Positions 9,152 through 18,689 of a stretch of 29,550 bases of DNA are shown here, one piece after another (position 1 is the stretch's first letter; every line of letters begins with the position of its first letter). This DNA is from Chara braunii (Eukaryota; Streptophyta; Charophyceae; Charales; Characeae), in contig BFEA01000242.1 of the NCBI GenBank assembly GCA_003427395.1, positions 396,967 through 426,516 on the forward strand, written 5' to 3'. The translations under genes and the position numbers were made by a program. The notes below the pieces were generated by a model. It searched no databases and was not told the origin of the DNA. It saw only the letters and a program-made list of their open reading frames with translations.

Positions 9152-9912
9152 TTACAAGGGTATCCGCCCTGGTTTTTGCAAGTAACAGAAAATAAGCTTG
9201 ATTCAAAGTTTAGGTATAACGCGCGAGGCGCGGCGGCGTCTATGGTTTACATTAGGCTGAATGGATGACTATAGCAGAGAGTGTGTGGGCGCGCAGACTT
9301 AAAACGCGCGTGTTCTTTTTGTTATTGATGATTGTGGGAACCGGGGTTGATCGCAGACCAGATTTTTATTTCTGATTAAGTTAGGATTAAAAAATCTTGT
9401 CTCCTAATTGATGTGTTTACTTGTGATTTGTGCGTACGTGCGGGGGACGACATCAACAACCATATGAGTTTGAGATTGTTTTGGTAGGTCTGAGCGTCGC
9501 TGTCGCGCGCACGGTCCCCGCTGGGGGAACGTTCCCGGCCTCGTTGTCGGCGTGAATACCCTTACAAGGGTATCCGCCCTGGTTTTTGCAAGCAACAGAA
9601 AATGAGTTTAAAAGTTTGAGTATACCGCGCGAGTCGCGGCAGTCTCCGTTGTTTATGCGGCTGATGGTTGGCTAGAATAAAGAGTGTGTGGGCGCGCAGA
9701 CTTGAGCCGCGCGTGATCCTTCTAATTGTTGATGATTAAAAAGTTAGCGTGATCGCCGGCCGGAAGTGTTTTTATTTTTTTTCTGATTAAGTAAGGATTA
9801 GAAAGATTATGTCTCGGTGATTGATGTGCTTGCCTGTGACCCATGTGCACGCGCGGAGATCGACATCGACAACGAGGGGGCTTGAAGTGTTTTCAGTAGG
9901 CCATGCGTCGTT
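9144..9912 (+). repeat. Tandem duplication, 410-bp period, two diverged copies
   Basis: Copy 1 starts at 9144 and copy 2 at 9554, both with the near-palindrome ATACCCTTACAAGGGTAT, then CCGCCCTGGTTTTTGCAAG. Both share GAGTGTGTGGGCGCGCAGAC, TGATTAAGT(T/A)AGGATTA and a region of ATTGATGTGYTT. By eye they differ at roughly a quarter of positions with several indels. A related near-palindrome occurs at 21983-22008 just before SINE-B copy 4. No coding content. Confidence 0.75.
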
Positions 9913-9913
9913 A

Positions 9914-10180
9914 GGCGTCCGCCAGAGCCAGACCCAGACTCGGGCCTAGCCCAATAGTTACAACATCTGAGACATTCAGGAGTCGAGGTCGAGCGACGAC
10001 GACGCGGGAATATCCGAGTGGCGCGAGGGGGTTGAGGGCCCGACAGGGCTACCCCCCTTGCCTTTGCCGTTTGCGGAGTCAAGGCAGTGCTAGCGGTTTA
10101 TTCTCCCTCGACATATTTGGACGATTAAAAGTTTTTAAATATTTTTATTACCCGTTGTCGCACTCCTATTAATTTTTATG
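9914..10180 (+). mobile_element. SINE-B copy 3
   Basis: The 5' end GGCGTCCGCCAGAGCCAGAC, the tRNA-like head GGGCCTAGCCCAATAGTTAC with B-box-like AGGAGTCGAGGTCG (9978-9991), and the body GGGGGTTGAGGGCCCGACAG (10024) match copy 4 at 22035-22320 throughout. The tail is GATTAAAAGTTTTTAAATAT. The homology continues downstream (GACAGTTAAGGACTTTG, matching 22353), so the two copies share a larger duplicated context. Confidence 0.65.
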
Positions 10181-10365
10181 TTCCGGTGTGCCGTTGACTT
10201 GGATGCGACGTCAGGCTTAATGGCCGCCACGACAGTTAAGGACTTTGAGTGTGCAGCCCGTTCAACGGGCCCGTGTGTTCGAGGTACTGGCAAAAGTCCT
10301 CGATCACGCGTGGCTGAGGACCACGGCGCGGCCAGGGTTCGGGTGGGGTGTATTATGTTCAGGAG

Positions 10366-10500
10366 GAACCCGTAGCAGCCACGCTCGGCCCCAAGCCTCC
10401 ACTAAGGGGACAGGCGGGAGCTGTACCCACCAGCAGGGGCGATATCTGCTGTAGTGGGGCGGGTGGCACCGGCCAGGGGCTAGCCGGTATCACCAGGTCT
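10366..10500 (-). mobile_element. SINE-A body fragment
   Basis: GGAACCCGTAGCAGCC and the later GGTGGCACCGGCCAGGGGCT with AGCCGGTATCACCAGG match the SINE-A body at 3106-3210 in the same orientation. The palindrome ACCGGC/GCCGGT is kept. No tRNA head is visible here. Confidence 0.55.
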
Positions 10501-10848
10501 GAACTGCCTCGATCGGCCGGGAGGGCCAGCCGGTAACAGTGGGGAGCTTAGCAGGGCAGCGCAGTAAAGGCAAGGCGGCGGCGGTAGCGCAGTGGGAACG
10601 GGCGCTGAAGCAGCACATGGGAGGCAAGGCAGAGCTGCAAGAGCAGGCGGAGGGCGCAGAGGCTAGTAGGAACGAACCCGGGCGTGACCCCGACCAGGTT
10701 CGTGTAAAAACGGACCGAGTGGGCGGATGCAGCAGTGAGGTAGAATAGCAAGTCGGCAGCGGGCGGAGTGGAGTGCTGCTGTGAGAAAGAGTGGAGCGGG
10801 CGGGTGGGCGGGGGGGTGAAGTGACAGACAGTAGGACAGTGAGGCGGG

Positions 10849-10859
10849 NNNNNNNNNNN
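10849..10859. other. Assembly gap (11 N)
   Basis: Eleven N follow CAGTAGGACAGTGAGGCGGG (10829-10848). The same 20 bases reappear immediately after the adapter at 11746-11765. Confidence 1.
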
Positions 10860-10923
10860 TGTCCTCTTCTCCCTCTCTGCCTACGGTTTACCGGGCAGTT
10901 CTATTTGACGATATATATATATA

Positions 10924-11657
10924 CAGGGTAACCGGCGTTCGGGACGGGCCGAACACCCGAACGTATGGGACTGTTTGGGGATGCATTCGGCCCTTCGGGC
11001 TGGACGGGGACAAAAAAAAAAAAAAAAAAAAAAAACAGTCATAAAAAAAATCTGAAAAACAGATATGTTATGGAAAAAAATAAATTAAACAAGATTTGCC
11101 TGAGCATTACGTCCGAATTCTTTACCAAATTTGAAATAAAAATAAAGTACACAGAACAAATACTAATAATAAAAATAAATAAAAATAGAAAGAAAATTAA
11201 ATTTAGTGAGTGCGGGAGTATGTTTTTGACACCGTCATCTTTGGCGATTTTTTTTTTTTTTTTTGGCATAGATAAATACTCTTAAAATTCCCAGATGTGT
11301 ACTTCACATAATACAAAACCCACTAAAAAAGTAAAAAAAAAAAAAAAAATTGTTTAGACTGCGAACTAAAGTGAAAACAAAAAGTAAAAAGTAAAAAACA
11401 ACGTGGGCGAGCACGTTTTGACACCGCCATCTCTGGCGATTTGTAATTCATTTTAGGCTAAGCCAAATGACTTGAAAATTTATAGGCATGTACCTCACAT
11501 CATAGAGAACTCAGAAAAAAAAAAAAAAATTTAAGGCCCCGAAATAATTTTTGGCAGGGGCCGCACGCCGTCGGGTTCGGGCCTCGTACGGAACCCCGAA
11601 CGTACGAACGTACGGAGGTCCGCCCGGGGGCATCCGTACGTACGGGCTGGTAACCCT
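10924..11657. mobile_element. Non-autonomous hAT-like element E1 in a (TA)n target
   Basis: The left end CAGGGTAACCGGC and the right end (as reverse complement) AGGGTTACCAGC are terminal inverted repeats of the CAGGG type common in hAT transposons. Both ends abut (TA)n, consistent with an 8-bp TATATATA target duplication. Subterminal DNA is packed with CGAACGTA and CGTACG motifs. The interior is AT-rich with no open frame and holds two copies of an approximately 110-bp block (about 11213 and 11404) containing GACACCG(T/C)CATCT. The element lies inside a suspected misjoin, so its location is unreliable. Its family is confirmed by a second end at 29503. Confidence 0.65.
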
Positions 11658-11707
11658 ATATATATATATATCCCTCTCTGCCTACGGTTTACCGGACAGT
11701 TCTATTT

Positions 11708-11745
11708 CTGTCTCTTATACACATCTAGATGTGTATAAGAGACAG
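11708..11745. other. Nextera mate-pair junction adapter (contamination)
   Basis: Two Tn5 mosaic ends in inverted orientation, CTGTCTCTTATACACATCT (11708-11726) then AGATGTGTATAAGAGACAG (11727-11745), with no base between. This is the circularisation junction of the Nextera mate-pair protocol, not genomic DNA. Its translations (VSYTHLDVYKRQ on plus, CLLYTSRCV on minus) are well-known database contaminants. Confidence 0.99.
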
Positions 11746-11769
11746 CAGTAGGACAGTGAGGCGGGCGGA

Positions 11770-12725
11770 GTGAGGACGCTGAGGCAGGGAAGCGGACGTA
11801 GGCGGTCGGAGGAGAAGGTGAAAAGGAAGAGGGGAACGAACGGGGACGCAGGGTCGGGCCGGGTACATTCGGGGGCAGGAAGGACGCAGCGACGAGAGGA
11901 GTAGCTATGGTGGGGGCAAGAATCGTCTATCACACCCGATCCTTGACGGATTCGGGCGGGGGAAGAAGCGAACTTGGGGTTCTGGCCTAAGGCGAACCTG
12001 TTAGTTGGGTCAGAGTGGCGGAAGGGTGAGTAAGAAGGTAAGAAAGGGAGAAAACGGACTGCGCGGGTATGGCGGGAGGAGGATGAACGGGAAGGCGAGT
12101 CGTATAAAACACTCACTTCATAACGAAAACGAGCGAGGGGAGACATGATTTCGGGGTTTTTGAATAGGGAGACCCCGAATTTGTGGTCAGATTGTGATAA
12201 AAGTTAGTAGAGTTAGAGTTGGGAAGGAAGAGGAGGTCCGCTGAGTTATGGCGGGAAGCGGTGATGGAAGAGGAGCACGTGCAAAATGGTAGATCCCGCC
12301 CGCTCCTTAACGAAAATGGGCGAGGGGAAAGGCATTTTCATAGTTTTGGGGACGGGCGAGTTCAATACTGAGGTTAGTTTTGGTGTTAAAGTACTAGGTT
12401 AGAAGGTTAGTAAGAAGGAGAGGCGGACAACGAAGAAGAAAGAGAGTGTAAACGGGATAACTCGGTCCTTTTAGGACCGATTTTGAAGATCTAAAGTGCT
12501 ATTCAGGGGCTTTTAGGTGTTGCGAGTTAGCTGGCGAACCTAGATTTCGAGCACAATGGATGGATCTTGCACGGCAGACAACGAGAGTTGCGCCCGGGGG
12601 AAATGAATCAGTGAAATAGCGATGTATCCGTCCAAGATTATGCGGAAGGTTCATTCGATTTCGCTCATGCTACCTATGGAGGCTGCGTAGGGACAGCCAC
12701 GGGGTCGGAGACTCATGTGGCCAGG
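11770..12725 (+). repeat. R3 satellite array, copy 1 (about 175-185 bp units with stem-loops)
   Basis: The units each contain GGAGGAG-rich DNA, a short stem-loop, then GGGGTTTT-like and GTTAGTAG-like segments. Stem-loops lie at 11935-11956 (CCCGATC/GATTCGGG with a bulge), about 12109-12134 (decayed) and 12297-12322 (CGCCC/GGGCG), with spacings of about 175-185 bp. The 3' end (GTTCATTCGATTTCGCTCAT through GGGACAGCCACGGGGTCGGA, 12650-12710) matches 24142-24201 in R3 copy 2. No protein recognised. Confidence 0.65.
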
Positions 12726-12824
12726 ACATTGGTCATCCAGTCGTTGGAGGACTCGCTCTAGCCCACATGCACGCGAAGCACTGCATGCTCCAAGCTCCCT
12801 TGTCATACACGCGTGTATCGGCGT

Positions 12825-12850
12825 ATATTTCCATGTTTAAGCGGAATATT
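12825..12850 (+). repeat. R5-family hairpin with altered stem
   Basis: ATATTTCC - ATGTTTAAGC - GGAATAT keeps the loop and bulge of the copies at 273 and 342 but changes the stem from ATCTT/AAGAT to ATATT/AATAT, a paired substitution. Confidence 0.45.
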
Positions 12851-12924
12851 CGCTCTGATGTTGTAACGAGTGAAGAAGGGGGGCGGGTCCCATGGCCGCA
12901 GCTGTGACGCGTTCTCCTCGGTGG

Positions 12925-13431
12925 CTATGAATGCCCCGCGGCCGCGGTCACCGCGGGCAAGACCGCGGGCCCGCGGTCATCATGACCGCCGTCCGCGGTC
13001 ATGACAAAAAAAATAAATAAAAAAAATTCAGAAAAATCTGAAAAAATTATATGTTATGCCAAACAATAAACTGAACAACTTTTGCTTTGGGGTCATATCC
13101 AAACTCGTTACCAAATTTGAGATAAAAAATAAACAAAATCCTTTATTTTTCTTACTAAAAGAATAAAGTCGAGAACTTTTGCCTGAGGGATTTCTGTTTT
13201 TCTTTTTTTTTTTTTGAAATCCGAAAAGAAGTCAAAAAATAAAACTAAAAATATGGAGTTGTAGAGGGCAAACAAACCTACAACCCCATATTTTTAGTTT
13301 TTTTTTTGGCCCATAATGCTACGAATTAAAAATGTCGGGGTTTTGCGGCCGCGGGCGGTCGGCCCCGGCGGTCGAGGTCATGACCGCATGCGGTAAAATG
13401 ACCCGCGGTCATGACCGCGGGTGATGCATAG
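12925..13431. mobile_element. Non-autonomous hAT-type MITE E2 (507 bp), 8-bp target duplication
   Basis: The element is flanked by a perfect 8-bp direct repeat CTCGGTGG (12917-12924 and 13432-13439), the hAT hallmark. Termini are CTATGAATGCCCCGCGG and, reverse-complemented, CTATGCATCACCCGCGG. Subterminal regions are arrays of CCGCGGTCATGACCGCGG-type palindromes. The AT-rich interior (13010-13310) has no coding capacity and contains a 24-bp-arm hairpin (13241-13301). Part of the interior matches E1, including TTACCAAATTTGA(A/G)ATAAAA. Confidence 0.8.
13241..13301. repeat. Long hairpin inside MITE E2
   Basis: 24-bp arms (AAAACTAAAAATATGGAGTT plus GTAG, and its complement with one mismatch) flank a 13-nt loop. 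Such hairpins can feed small-RNA pathways; whether this one does is unknown. Confidence 0.8.
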
Positions 13432-13439
13432 CTCGGTGG

Positions 13440-14477
13440 AAGTACGGAGGGAAAACGACTAAGGAGGAACACAGGGAGAGGGAGAGAGATGCTCATGTGT
13501 AGGATTGCGCGAACTCTCCCGCAATCTAGTGCGGGATTTATCCCCGATTCGAACAACCGACGGGTTTATGGGGCAGTTCGGGTTGTGGTCGGACACTCCG
13601 AAGCAGGGGACTGTTATGCTCCACCGCGTAGCTTCACCATGGCCTAGTCGTGCACTTGCTTGATAACATTATGACTACGTTTGGCTCATGCCGAGCATTA
13701 CCATGCTTTGCACTGAATGCTGCCGAGTATAGTGGCTCGGCGTGGTAGCGAGGAACTTCGATTTTTGTGCGTTACTATAGTACGTTGCAGCTGCATGCTG
13801 TTCGCGGTACACGTGACCTATGCTAGCTTCCCTCTACGTTTGACCCCCAGTTCAAGCACAACACACAGGGGAGGATGGTGCCTTTTGACTCATAGCCTGC
13901 GTCTGAGTCGGGGCCGGTGCACCCCGAACTGTGGCTTCGAGGAGCTAAAGTACCTTGTCAAGTACAAAACTATGCCGCGCCTCCCTTGACTGCAGTTGAT
14001 ACGGGATGTCACCATATATACATCACAATACCAGGCTGTTGTGGTACGTTATAACTGCTGCACCAGTTATTGTATACAGGTAATGCATGCAGAGCAACTA
14101 GATCTCATTTGCGGTGCTTAGTGTGCGTATCGAAGTAGAGCACGAGAGGTGTGCTCTATCCAAACGCAATCCTTCTTGGTCGTGTACCTCCAGTTCAATA
14201 CGGAGAGACAAAACTGTAATTTGGGAGAGGTGTTCAGACCTTGCAAGAAAGTCACTGCTACAAGATAGAGGACATGGCATTTTGGCTTGGGAGTGGTGGT
14301 CAAGTCGAGTAGGGGAGTCACCGTCGCGGCTTGGAAGCTCGTCAGAGTACCGTTGTTCTGCGCATGGGCACAAGTCGACCATTCTATCGTGATTTAGCCA
14401 CTCTGCTGCGATTTGGAGGACTGTGAGGGACAGTTGCTCAGCGTTTAACCCCGAGGGCGACGTTTTTGCTCGCGCCG
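13440..14477. other. Unassigned sequence between MITE E2 and repeat copy A
   Basis: No gene recognised. Short perfect stem-loops occur, for example TAGAGCAC/GTGCTCTA (14136-14158) and ATAACTG/CAGTTAT (about 14050-14069). Open frames up to 159 codons show no domain. Confidence 0.4.
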
Positions 14478-15017
14478 GCCACCATTGCGGGGCCCTCAGG
14501 CGCTGGAAGATAACAAGGCCCTCTCTTGGGAGTTGAGTCAGTCCCCCTCCTGTATCTCGAGCGTCTGAACCCCTCATTCTGTTTTTCTTACTCTAAGTCT
14601 AGTCCTGATCCGAGAGGAAGGCGGCAGGTGGAATTGCAACCCGTAATCCGCGCCAAGGCCTCAGTGGGAGGTTCGCCCCACCGATTGCGGGAGCTCTGCC
14701 GGAACTCAGGAGGAGTTCTGGAGGCAGGGAACTGGGAGGTAACTATATTACTTTCCCTTTATAAACCCAGTTATAGTCCCCTACCTGTATCCTTGACTGT
14801 GTTTTGACTGAGTTTTGACTGAGTATATTGCATGCATCCCTATTTTGACTTTCAGTTTAACCTTCAGGATATGAATCAGACTAAGTAAAGGAATGCATGT
14901 GCAACCTCAGTTTCAGTTTTTGTTGATTGACTAAACACAGATTATAAAAAGAGATTGCATCTGGGAAAGGGCAGGATGGGAAACAGTTTTGCGTGAGGTT
15001 TGACTGGGCTATCAAGG

Positions 15018-15960
15018 CTGGAAGGTCCCCATAAGTTTGGGGAGACCCAGTGCCTTGTTTATTTTGAATTGTGTGGGGCATCAGACCATTCTATAAGTTT
15101 AGGTGGTCTGGTTGCTCTGGAGGCTGGGAAGTCCCCATAAGTTTGGGGAGACATAGTGCTATGGGATTGCCTTAAGGACCAGACTGTTCTATAAGTTTAG
15201 GTGGTTTGGTTACTCTGACTTGCGAGGGTTGTGTGTGGTTGACCTTTTCAGGGGCCAAGTGCGTTCTGTAAGTTCATGTGCCTTGGTTGCTTTGTTTATT
15301 TTGAGTTTTCCTCTGTTTATTTGGTTCTGAACGAGGAGGTCTGAGCCGTCTATAAGTTTATGTGGCTCAACCTCTTCCTGCTTTAATTTGAGAAAATGAA
15401 TTTGACAAAGGGCAGACCATTCTGTAAGTTCAGGTGGTCTAGCCCAATGCCACGCACAACTTGGGTCAGAGAGAAATGAATCAGGCAGTGAGTCAGACTG
15501 TTCTGTAAGTTCAGGTGGTCTGACTCAAAGCCCGCACATGCTGGAACCTAAAGGTTATAATTTGACTATATTTTATTATTATTCTATCTATGAACGAGCT
15601 AATCAGACTGTTCTATAAGTTTAGGTGGTCTGACTATAGCCTATCATAACCTGAAGAAAGTATAATTAAGAATATAACTGAAGGTAACTTGGGGCCGACT
15701 GAGCATTGTTTCTAAGATGAATGACTCAGTCCTACGCCCGCTTTGAAGACTAAGTTCAGAAAGGTATATATAACTTGGTTATTTAAACAGTTCAGAGCAA
15801 CTAGAATGACCTAGTCATGTGCCCAAAAAAGAGAAAAGTTGTTGTGCCCTGTGTCTGTGTATACTTTGGCTAAGTTAGGCTCATTCCATAAGTTTGAGTG
15901 GCCTGACTTTATGCCTGGCTAAGTAAGGCACATTCCATAAGTTTGGGTATCCTGACCTTA
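15018..15960 (+). repeat. Array of conserved-loop, variable-stem hairpins (copy A)
   Basis: About ten stem-loops share the loop core TTCTATAAGTTTAGGTG or close variants. Stems differ but pair: ACTGGG/CCCAGT with inner TCCCC/GGGGA (from 15013), CAGACC/GGTCTG (15082-15110), TCCCC/GGGGA (15132-15149), ACCAGAC/GTTTGGT (15178-15210), CCAAG/CTTGG (15255-15286), TGAGCC/GGCTCA (15342-15369), GGGC plus AGACC paired to GGTCT plus GCCC with a bulge (15410-15445), TGAGTCAGAC/GTCTGACTCA (15489-15527), TCAGAC/GTCTGA (15603-15633) and AGTTAGGC/GCCTGACT (15873-15908). A weaker one lies near 15927-15960. The function is unknown. Confidence 0.75.
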
Positions 15961-16241
15961 TGCCTTATGTAAGCAGGGTATAAAGGGTTAAATCATTGAA
16001 AGGTCATGAACTATTGTCTGCTAAGTTGACTTGGGATATTGAGAGTACTTACCTTTGTGGCCTGGCCTGCATGAGATTGAGTGGGGCTACTGCTTAGTCT
16101 GAGTTTCAACTTGACAGGTAGTTGCTTTAGTTGCTCGCCACATGCTAGAGCGATAGGAGTTAGTTTCAATTCCTGCATTTTTTTAGCTAAGTTTATTTTA
16201 CTTGGATCAATTCACGCATTCTCTGCGATATTTTCTTATAT

Positions 16242-16580
16242 ATGGCCTTGTATAAATTTTGGTAAACTACTTTCTCTACGGAAAGTGCTGCTGAAATTTC
16301 TGCAAATCCAAGGAGTTAGTCAAATTTTGACTTTTCAAGTTCAACTTGTCTAAAGTTCATATATGGCTTAGTAAAAATTTGGAAAGTCTCCTTTTCTAAA
16401 GGAAGTGCTGCTAAAATTTTTGCTAATTCAGGGATTTAGACAAAATTGGACTTTGAAAAATTGAAGACCATCTTTGTTTTCATATTCGGGCTGATATAAA
16501 TTATGGGAAGACACTTTTCCTACGGGAAGCGCTGCCGAAATTTTCTTAGTTTAAAGGAAATAGATTATATTTTGACAGGT
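16242..16580 (+). repeat. Tandem units of 122-130 bp, three copies (copy A)
   Basis: Units start near 16242, 16364 and 16487, each with TTGTATAAATTTTGG-like sequence, then TTTTCCTACGGGAAGCGCTG or variants and GCYGAAATTT. The homologous block in copy B has five units. Confidence 0.75.
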
Positions 16581-17498
16581 GGCAATTCTGGCGATCCACT
16601 CTGTATAGGGGAGATTATGCCAGGGTCTACCTTTGCTTTGGGTGTTGCTTAAAGGTAGATCTAGGCTTAGTCAATTAGAAGGATCTTGGGTGAGAATCTG
16701 TTATGGAGTTGTATTCTACATACACTTATGATCTTAGCTTGGGGATTGACCTATCTTGTGTTACAGATCATCTCGATCGATTGATTCAGGATCTGGACTA
16801 GATTCAATTGATCCTGCAAAGATCATTTCTGTTATCATTGATAACAGATCGGTTGTCGATTCGTCGGTTTGCGATTCAACCCCAATCCACTCTTGCCACT
16901 CAACCTAAAGGCGTTAGCCCTGTGGTTTGAATTAATTTATTGTGTTTTCGCCCGGACTTTATTGAATGGCCATTTAACAAAAGTATTGAGTAATTATTTT
17001 GGGGAGTTGCACAAGAGTGAGGTTTGTATGGCTGAAGCAAGGGGTATGAGCATAGAGAATGGTTGAAGTTGACCCCGTGTAGCGCGTGGACTTTGTTGAA
17101 TCCTTGATGTGATTGCAGGTATGTTTGTGGTTCGGACTCTGGATGTGACTGTCTGCGACTACATACATATATGGCTGAGAAGATTTTCACTGTGACAGTG
17201 GGAAGTGATCGTCCTATATATGTATACATTTATATGTGTCTTGGGTATGCGCGCGACTTACTGTGATCGTGCGCAATTGTTAGCCAGATTATGGTTTGAG
17301 AGAGAAGGGAGATCCCCTTTTATGCTTTACCTTTTAGAGATTTTTATAGTCGGACGTTGGTCCTGGACCGGGATTCAAGGTCCTTGTCCTGAACATCCCA
17401 CGCCCTAGACTCTGCAGGGAAGGAATCTGTCCCCGTGGAGAGCCTATTTGCCTTGCCTACCGAGACGCTCAGACCAAAGACCGGAGATCTCGCGGTGG

Positions 17499-17611
17499 TT
17501 GCACGACTATTCCTTCAGCCGTGCAATATCGTGAGGGATTAGACCCTCACGACACTTCGAGTCTGACACTTGAGTGTCATAAGCGGTACTCGGATCCATG
17601 AGGGACCGCTT
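17499..17611 (+). repeat. Cluster of short perfect hairpins in a fast-diverging segment
   Basis: TTGCACG/CGTGCAA (17499-17526), GTGAGGG/CCCTCAC (17531-17550), TGACACT/AGTGTCA (17564-17579) and AAGCGGT/ACCGCTT (17581-17611) follow one another. The corresponding stretch in copy B has mostly different sequence but also consecutive hairpins. Confidence 0.6.
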
Positions 17612-17875
17612 GATTATGGACACTACATAGTATGCCATCATTACGACTATTTGCGTATGCTTGCATTGCGATTGCTTGCATTGCGAATCAGTATGAATTA
17701 GCCCTGCGTCCGCGCGGTTTTATACTAAGTCCCGCACGAGACGCCTATCCGACTTCCGCATCGGAAAGTTATGAGATAACTACTGAAGGGACTAAGAGTG
17801 TTGTCTCGTTGTTTGATGTGTGTGGGTGTGGGTGTTTCATTTTTGTGTTCGTAAAGTGGTGTGCTCGTGGTGTGT

Positions 17876-18205
17876 GGGATGCGTCCTAGTCGACCGACGA
17901 CGAGTCGCGCTTGGGACCTCAGCCCCCCAAGATGTCGGTTCGCGTGCGGGTACCCCCCATAAAGGCGTATTACCGTGTGTATCCCCTATTCTACAACGAA
18001 CGAGAAACGCCCTCGGCTGGCCCACCTCTGCGATTGCAACTGATCAACTTTCGTACTGTGGACTGGTAGCTCGGCGGGGATACGCCCACCGAAGGGAGGT
18101 GACAACTCCCGTAAGGTGGAGGTAAGTCGTGCCTCGCGTAGGCCCTATCTTGTCGTAGGGGCTCGCGGGAGGTATGGCTGACACACTCGGCCGGAGCGGT
18201 TTGCG
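17876..18205 (+). repeat. Left arm of a large imperfect inverted repeat
   Basis: This arm, inside copy A, contains CCTAGTCGAC, GAGAAACGCCCTCGGCTGGC and CACTCGGCCGGAGCGG. It pairs with 18366-18684, with about 160 bp between the arms. Confidence 0.8.
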
Positions 18206-18365
18206 GAAGCTCCATGTATATTCGCGGCGAAGGATTAAAACCAACTCCTGCGTGACGCGGCCGGGAGGGTCCCGCGCTGCCTTGGTGCAGTGTCGGACCG
18301 ATGCGCTCGACAGCATCACGCAGGATTGGTAGAATTCGCAAGTCGCTTCAAGAAAAGAGAAGTGG

Positions 18366-18684
18366 CGGAGCCGCTCCGGCCGAGTGCGCCAGCTATACCT
18401 CCATCGAGTCCCTACGACAGGACAGGGTCTCGCGGGGTACAACTTACCTCCACCCGTGGGATCTGTCACCATCCCTTGGGTGAGTGTGTCCCCGCCGAGC
18501 TACTGAACCACACGCGAAAGTTTTTACTTGCAATCACGGAGGTGGCTCAGCCGAGGGCGTTTCTTGTATGCTGTAGCATAGGGGGTACGCGTGGTTCACG
18601 CCTAACTCGGACCTGTACGGGAACCATCACGCTGGGGCGCTGATCTCCCACGTGCGGTTTAGCCACGGTCGACTAGGACATCCT
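18366..18684 (-). repeat. Right arm of inverted repeat: inverted fragment of the A/B unit
   Basis: The reverse complement matches 17876-18205, with CCGCTCCGGCCGAGTG, GCCGAGGGCGTTTCTTG and GTCGACTAGGA as anchors. It is therefore a third, inverted copy of the 3' part of the A/B repeat. Weak similarity may continue to about 18810. Confidence 0.8.
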
Positions 18685-18689
18685 AACTC

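Larger units (their letters stand above)
14478..18317 (+). repeat. Large repeat unit, copy A (3.84 kb)
   Basis: Homologous to copy B (25151-29032) in the same orientation, about 10.7 kb downstream. Landmarks shared in order: GAGTTGAGTCAGTCCCCC near the start, the stem-loop array (15018-15960), the 123-130 bp tandem units (16242-16580), the CTGTTATC/GATAACAG hairpin (16829-16847), GTTGCACAAGAGTGAGG, GTCCGCGCGGTTTTATACTA, the TACTGTGGACTGGTAGCTCG block, and the end GGACCGATGCGC. No open frame resembles a protein. It could be a long-terminal-repeat-like or segmental repeat, but no transposon coding domain is present. Confidence 0.8.

Noticed and set aside
10578-10612. tRNA A-box-like GGTAGCGCAGTGGGAA
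   Set aside because: No B-box at the right distance and no repeat copies seen. GC-rich repeat DNA explains it.
11551-12146. Open frames ending in VSYTHLDVYKRQ or CLLYTSRCV
   Set aside because: These peptides are translations of the Tn5 mosaic-end adapter at 11708-11745.
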